From Leucobacter exalbidus (lineage in GTDB: Bacteria > Actinomycetota > Actinomycetes > Actinomycetales > Microbacteriaceae), in the NCBI RefSeq assembly GCF_017834145.1, contig NZ_JAFIDA010000001.1, forward strand, positions 2,852,001 through 2,916,000: a DNA stretch of 64,000 nt. The letters are read 5' to 3'. A model generated the notes under the pieces. It was not told the origin of the DNA and ran no database searches. It was given only the letters and a program-made list of their open reading frames with translations. Within the stretch, counting starts at the first letter, position 1. Every line of letters starts with the position of its first letter. The position numbers were made by a program, and so were the translations under genes. Positions 63,905 to 64,000 of this stretch are shown here, piece after piece.

Positions 63905-64000
63905 ATGGCAATAGGCGCAACGATCCACACCTTTGAAGTACAACTGGCTGACGTGGATCGCGGGGTATACGAGAACTTTTCACTTCGTGTCGCTCGGCAC
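63905..64000 (+). CDS. YaeQ-family protein, N-terminal part (partial)
   Basis: The frame from ATG 63905 runs off the right edge and encodes 32 residues, starting MAIGATIHTFEVQLADVDRG and continuing VYENFSLRVARH. This N-terminus, with the F-x-V-Q-L-A-D-V-D-R-G-V-Y pattern, is characteristic of YaeQ proteins. They have a PD-(D/E)XK nuclease-like fold and an unclear cellular role. The catalytic region is outside the window. Confidence 0.85.
   Translation, partial: MAIGATIHTFEVQLADVDRGVYENFSLRVARH

Overview
The window is a high-GC chromosomal segment of an actinobacterium. The closest fit is the Micrococcales, probably Microbacteriaceae. The reasons are the fused OdhA/Kgd-type 2-oxoglutarate dehydrogenase, the sucCD - DUF6350 - purN - purH gene order, strong GC3 bias, many GTG/TTG starts and tail-less hairpin terminators. 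Species cannot be named from this sequence. No rRNA, tRNA, CRISPR array or intact insertion sequence was seen.

Layout. 0-9.6 kb: end of sucC, sucD, a DUF6350 membrane protein, a TPP riboswitch followed by thiB-thiP (thiamine uptake, no ATPase gene), a small P-loop kinase, and purN-purH. 9.4-10.5 kb: small envelope genes. 10.6-18 kb: a catabolic module of aldehyde dehydrogenase, esterase-like hydrolase, Baeyer-Villiger monooxygenase and zinc alcohol dehydrogenase, with a divergent GAF/PucR regulator. Together they read as alcohol to ketone to ester to acid plus alcohol. 18-21 kb: an ABC exporter and an agmatine deiminase.

21.5-32.7 kb is the most unusual part. It holds an APC permease, three class I glutamine-amidotransferase-fold proteins, a flavodoxin, an adrenodoxin-reductase-type flavoprotein, a cytochrome P450, a glutamine-synthetase-like ligase, a leaderless solute-binding-fold protein, a soluble Cache-like protein and a GntR regulator. 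I read it as an amine-degradation system: the amine is gamma-glutamylated, oxidised by a flavodoxin-fed P450 and released by hydrolysis. Two AT-rich promoter regions inside it share a 19-bp near-identical element and a shared leader at similar spacing, which supports one regulon.

32.7-47 kb: kgd, two CNNM/CorC-type membrane proteins, two lipoproteins, metX and metY (methionine synthesis via O-acetylhomoserine), an SDR, ung, and a MarR-SDR pair. 47-58 kb: a complete histidine-utilisation locus (hutG, hutH, hutU, hutI), an IclR regulator and two permeases. A matching 16-bp inverted repeat lies in front of hutH/hutG and in front of hutUI. 58-64 kb: a DEAD-box helicase with an RGG-like tail, a family A polymerase-like protein, another APC permease with an Ala-Asp repeat tail, and the start of a YaeQ-family gene.

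All functions are inferred from motifs and context read by eye. No database search was possible.
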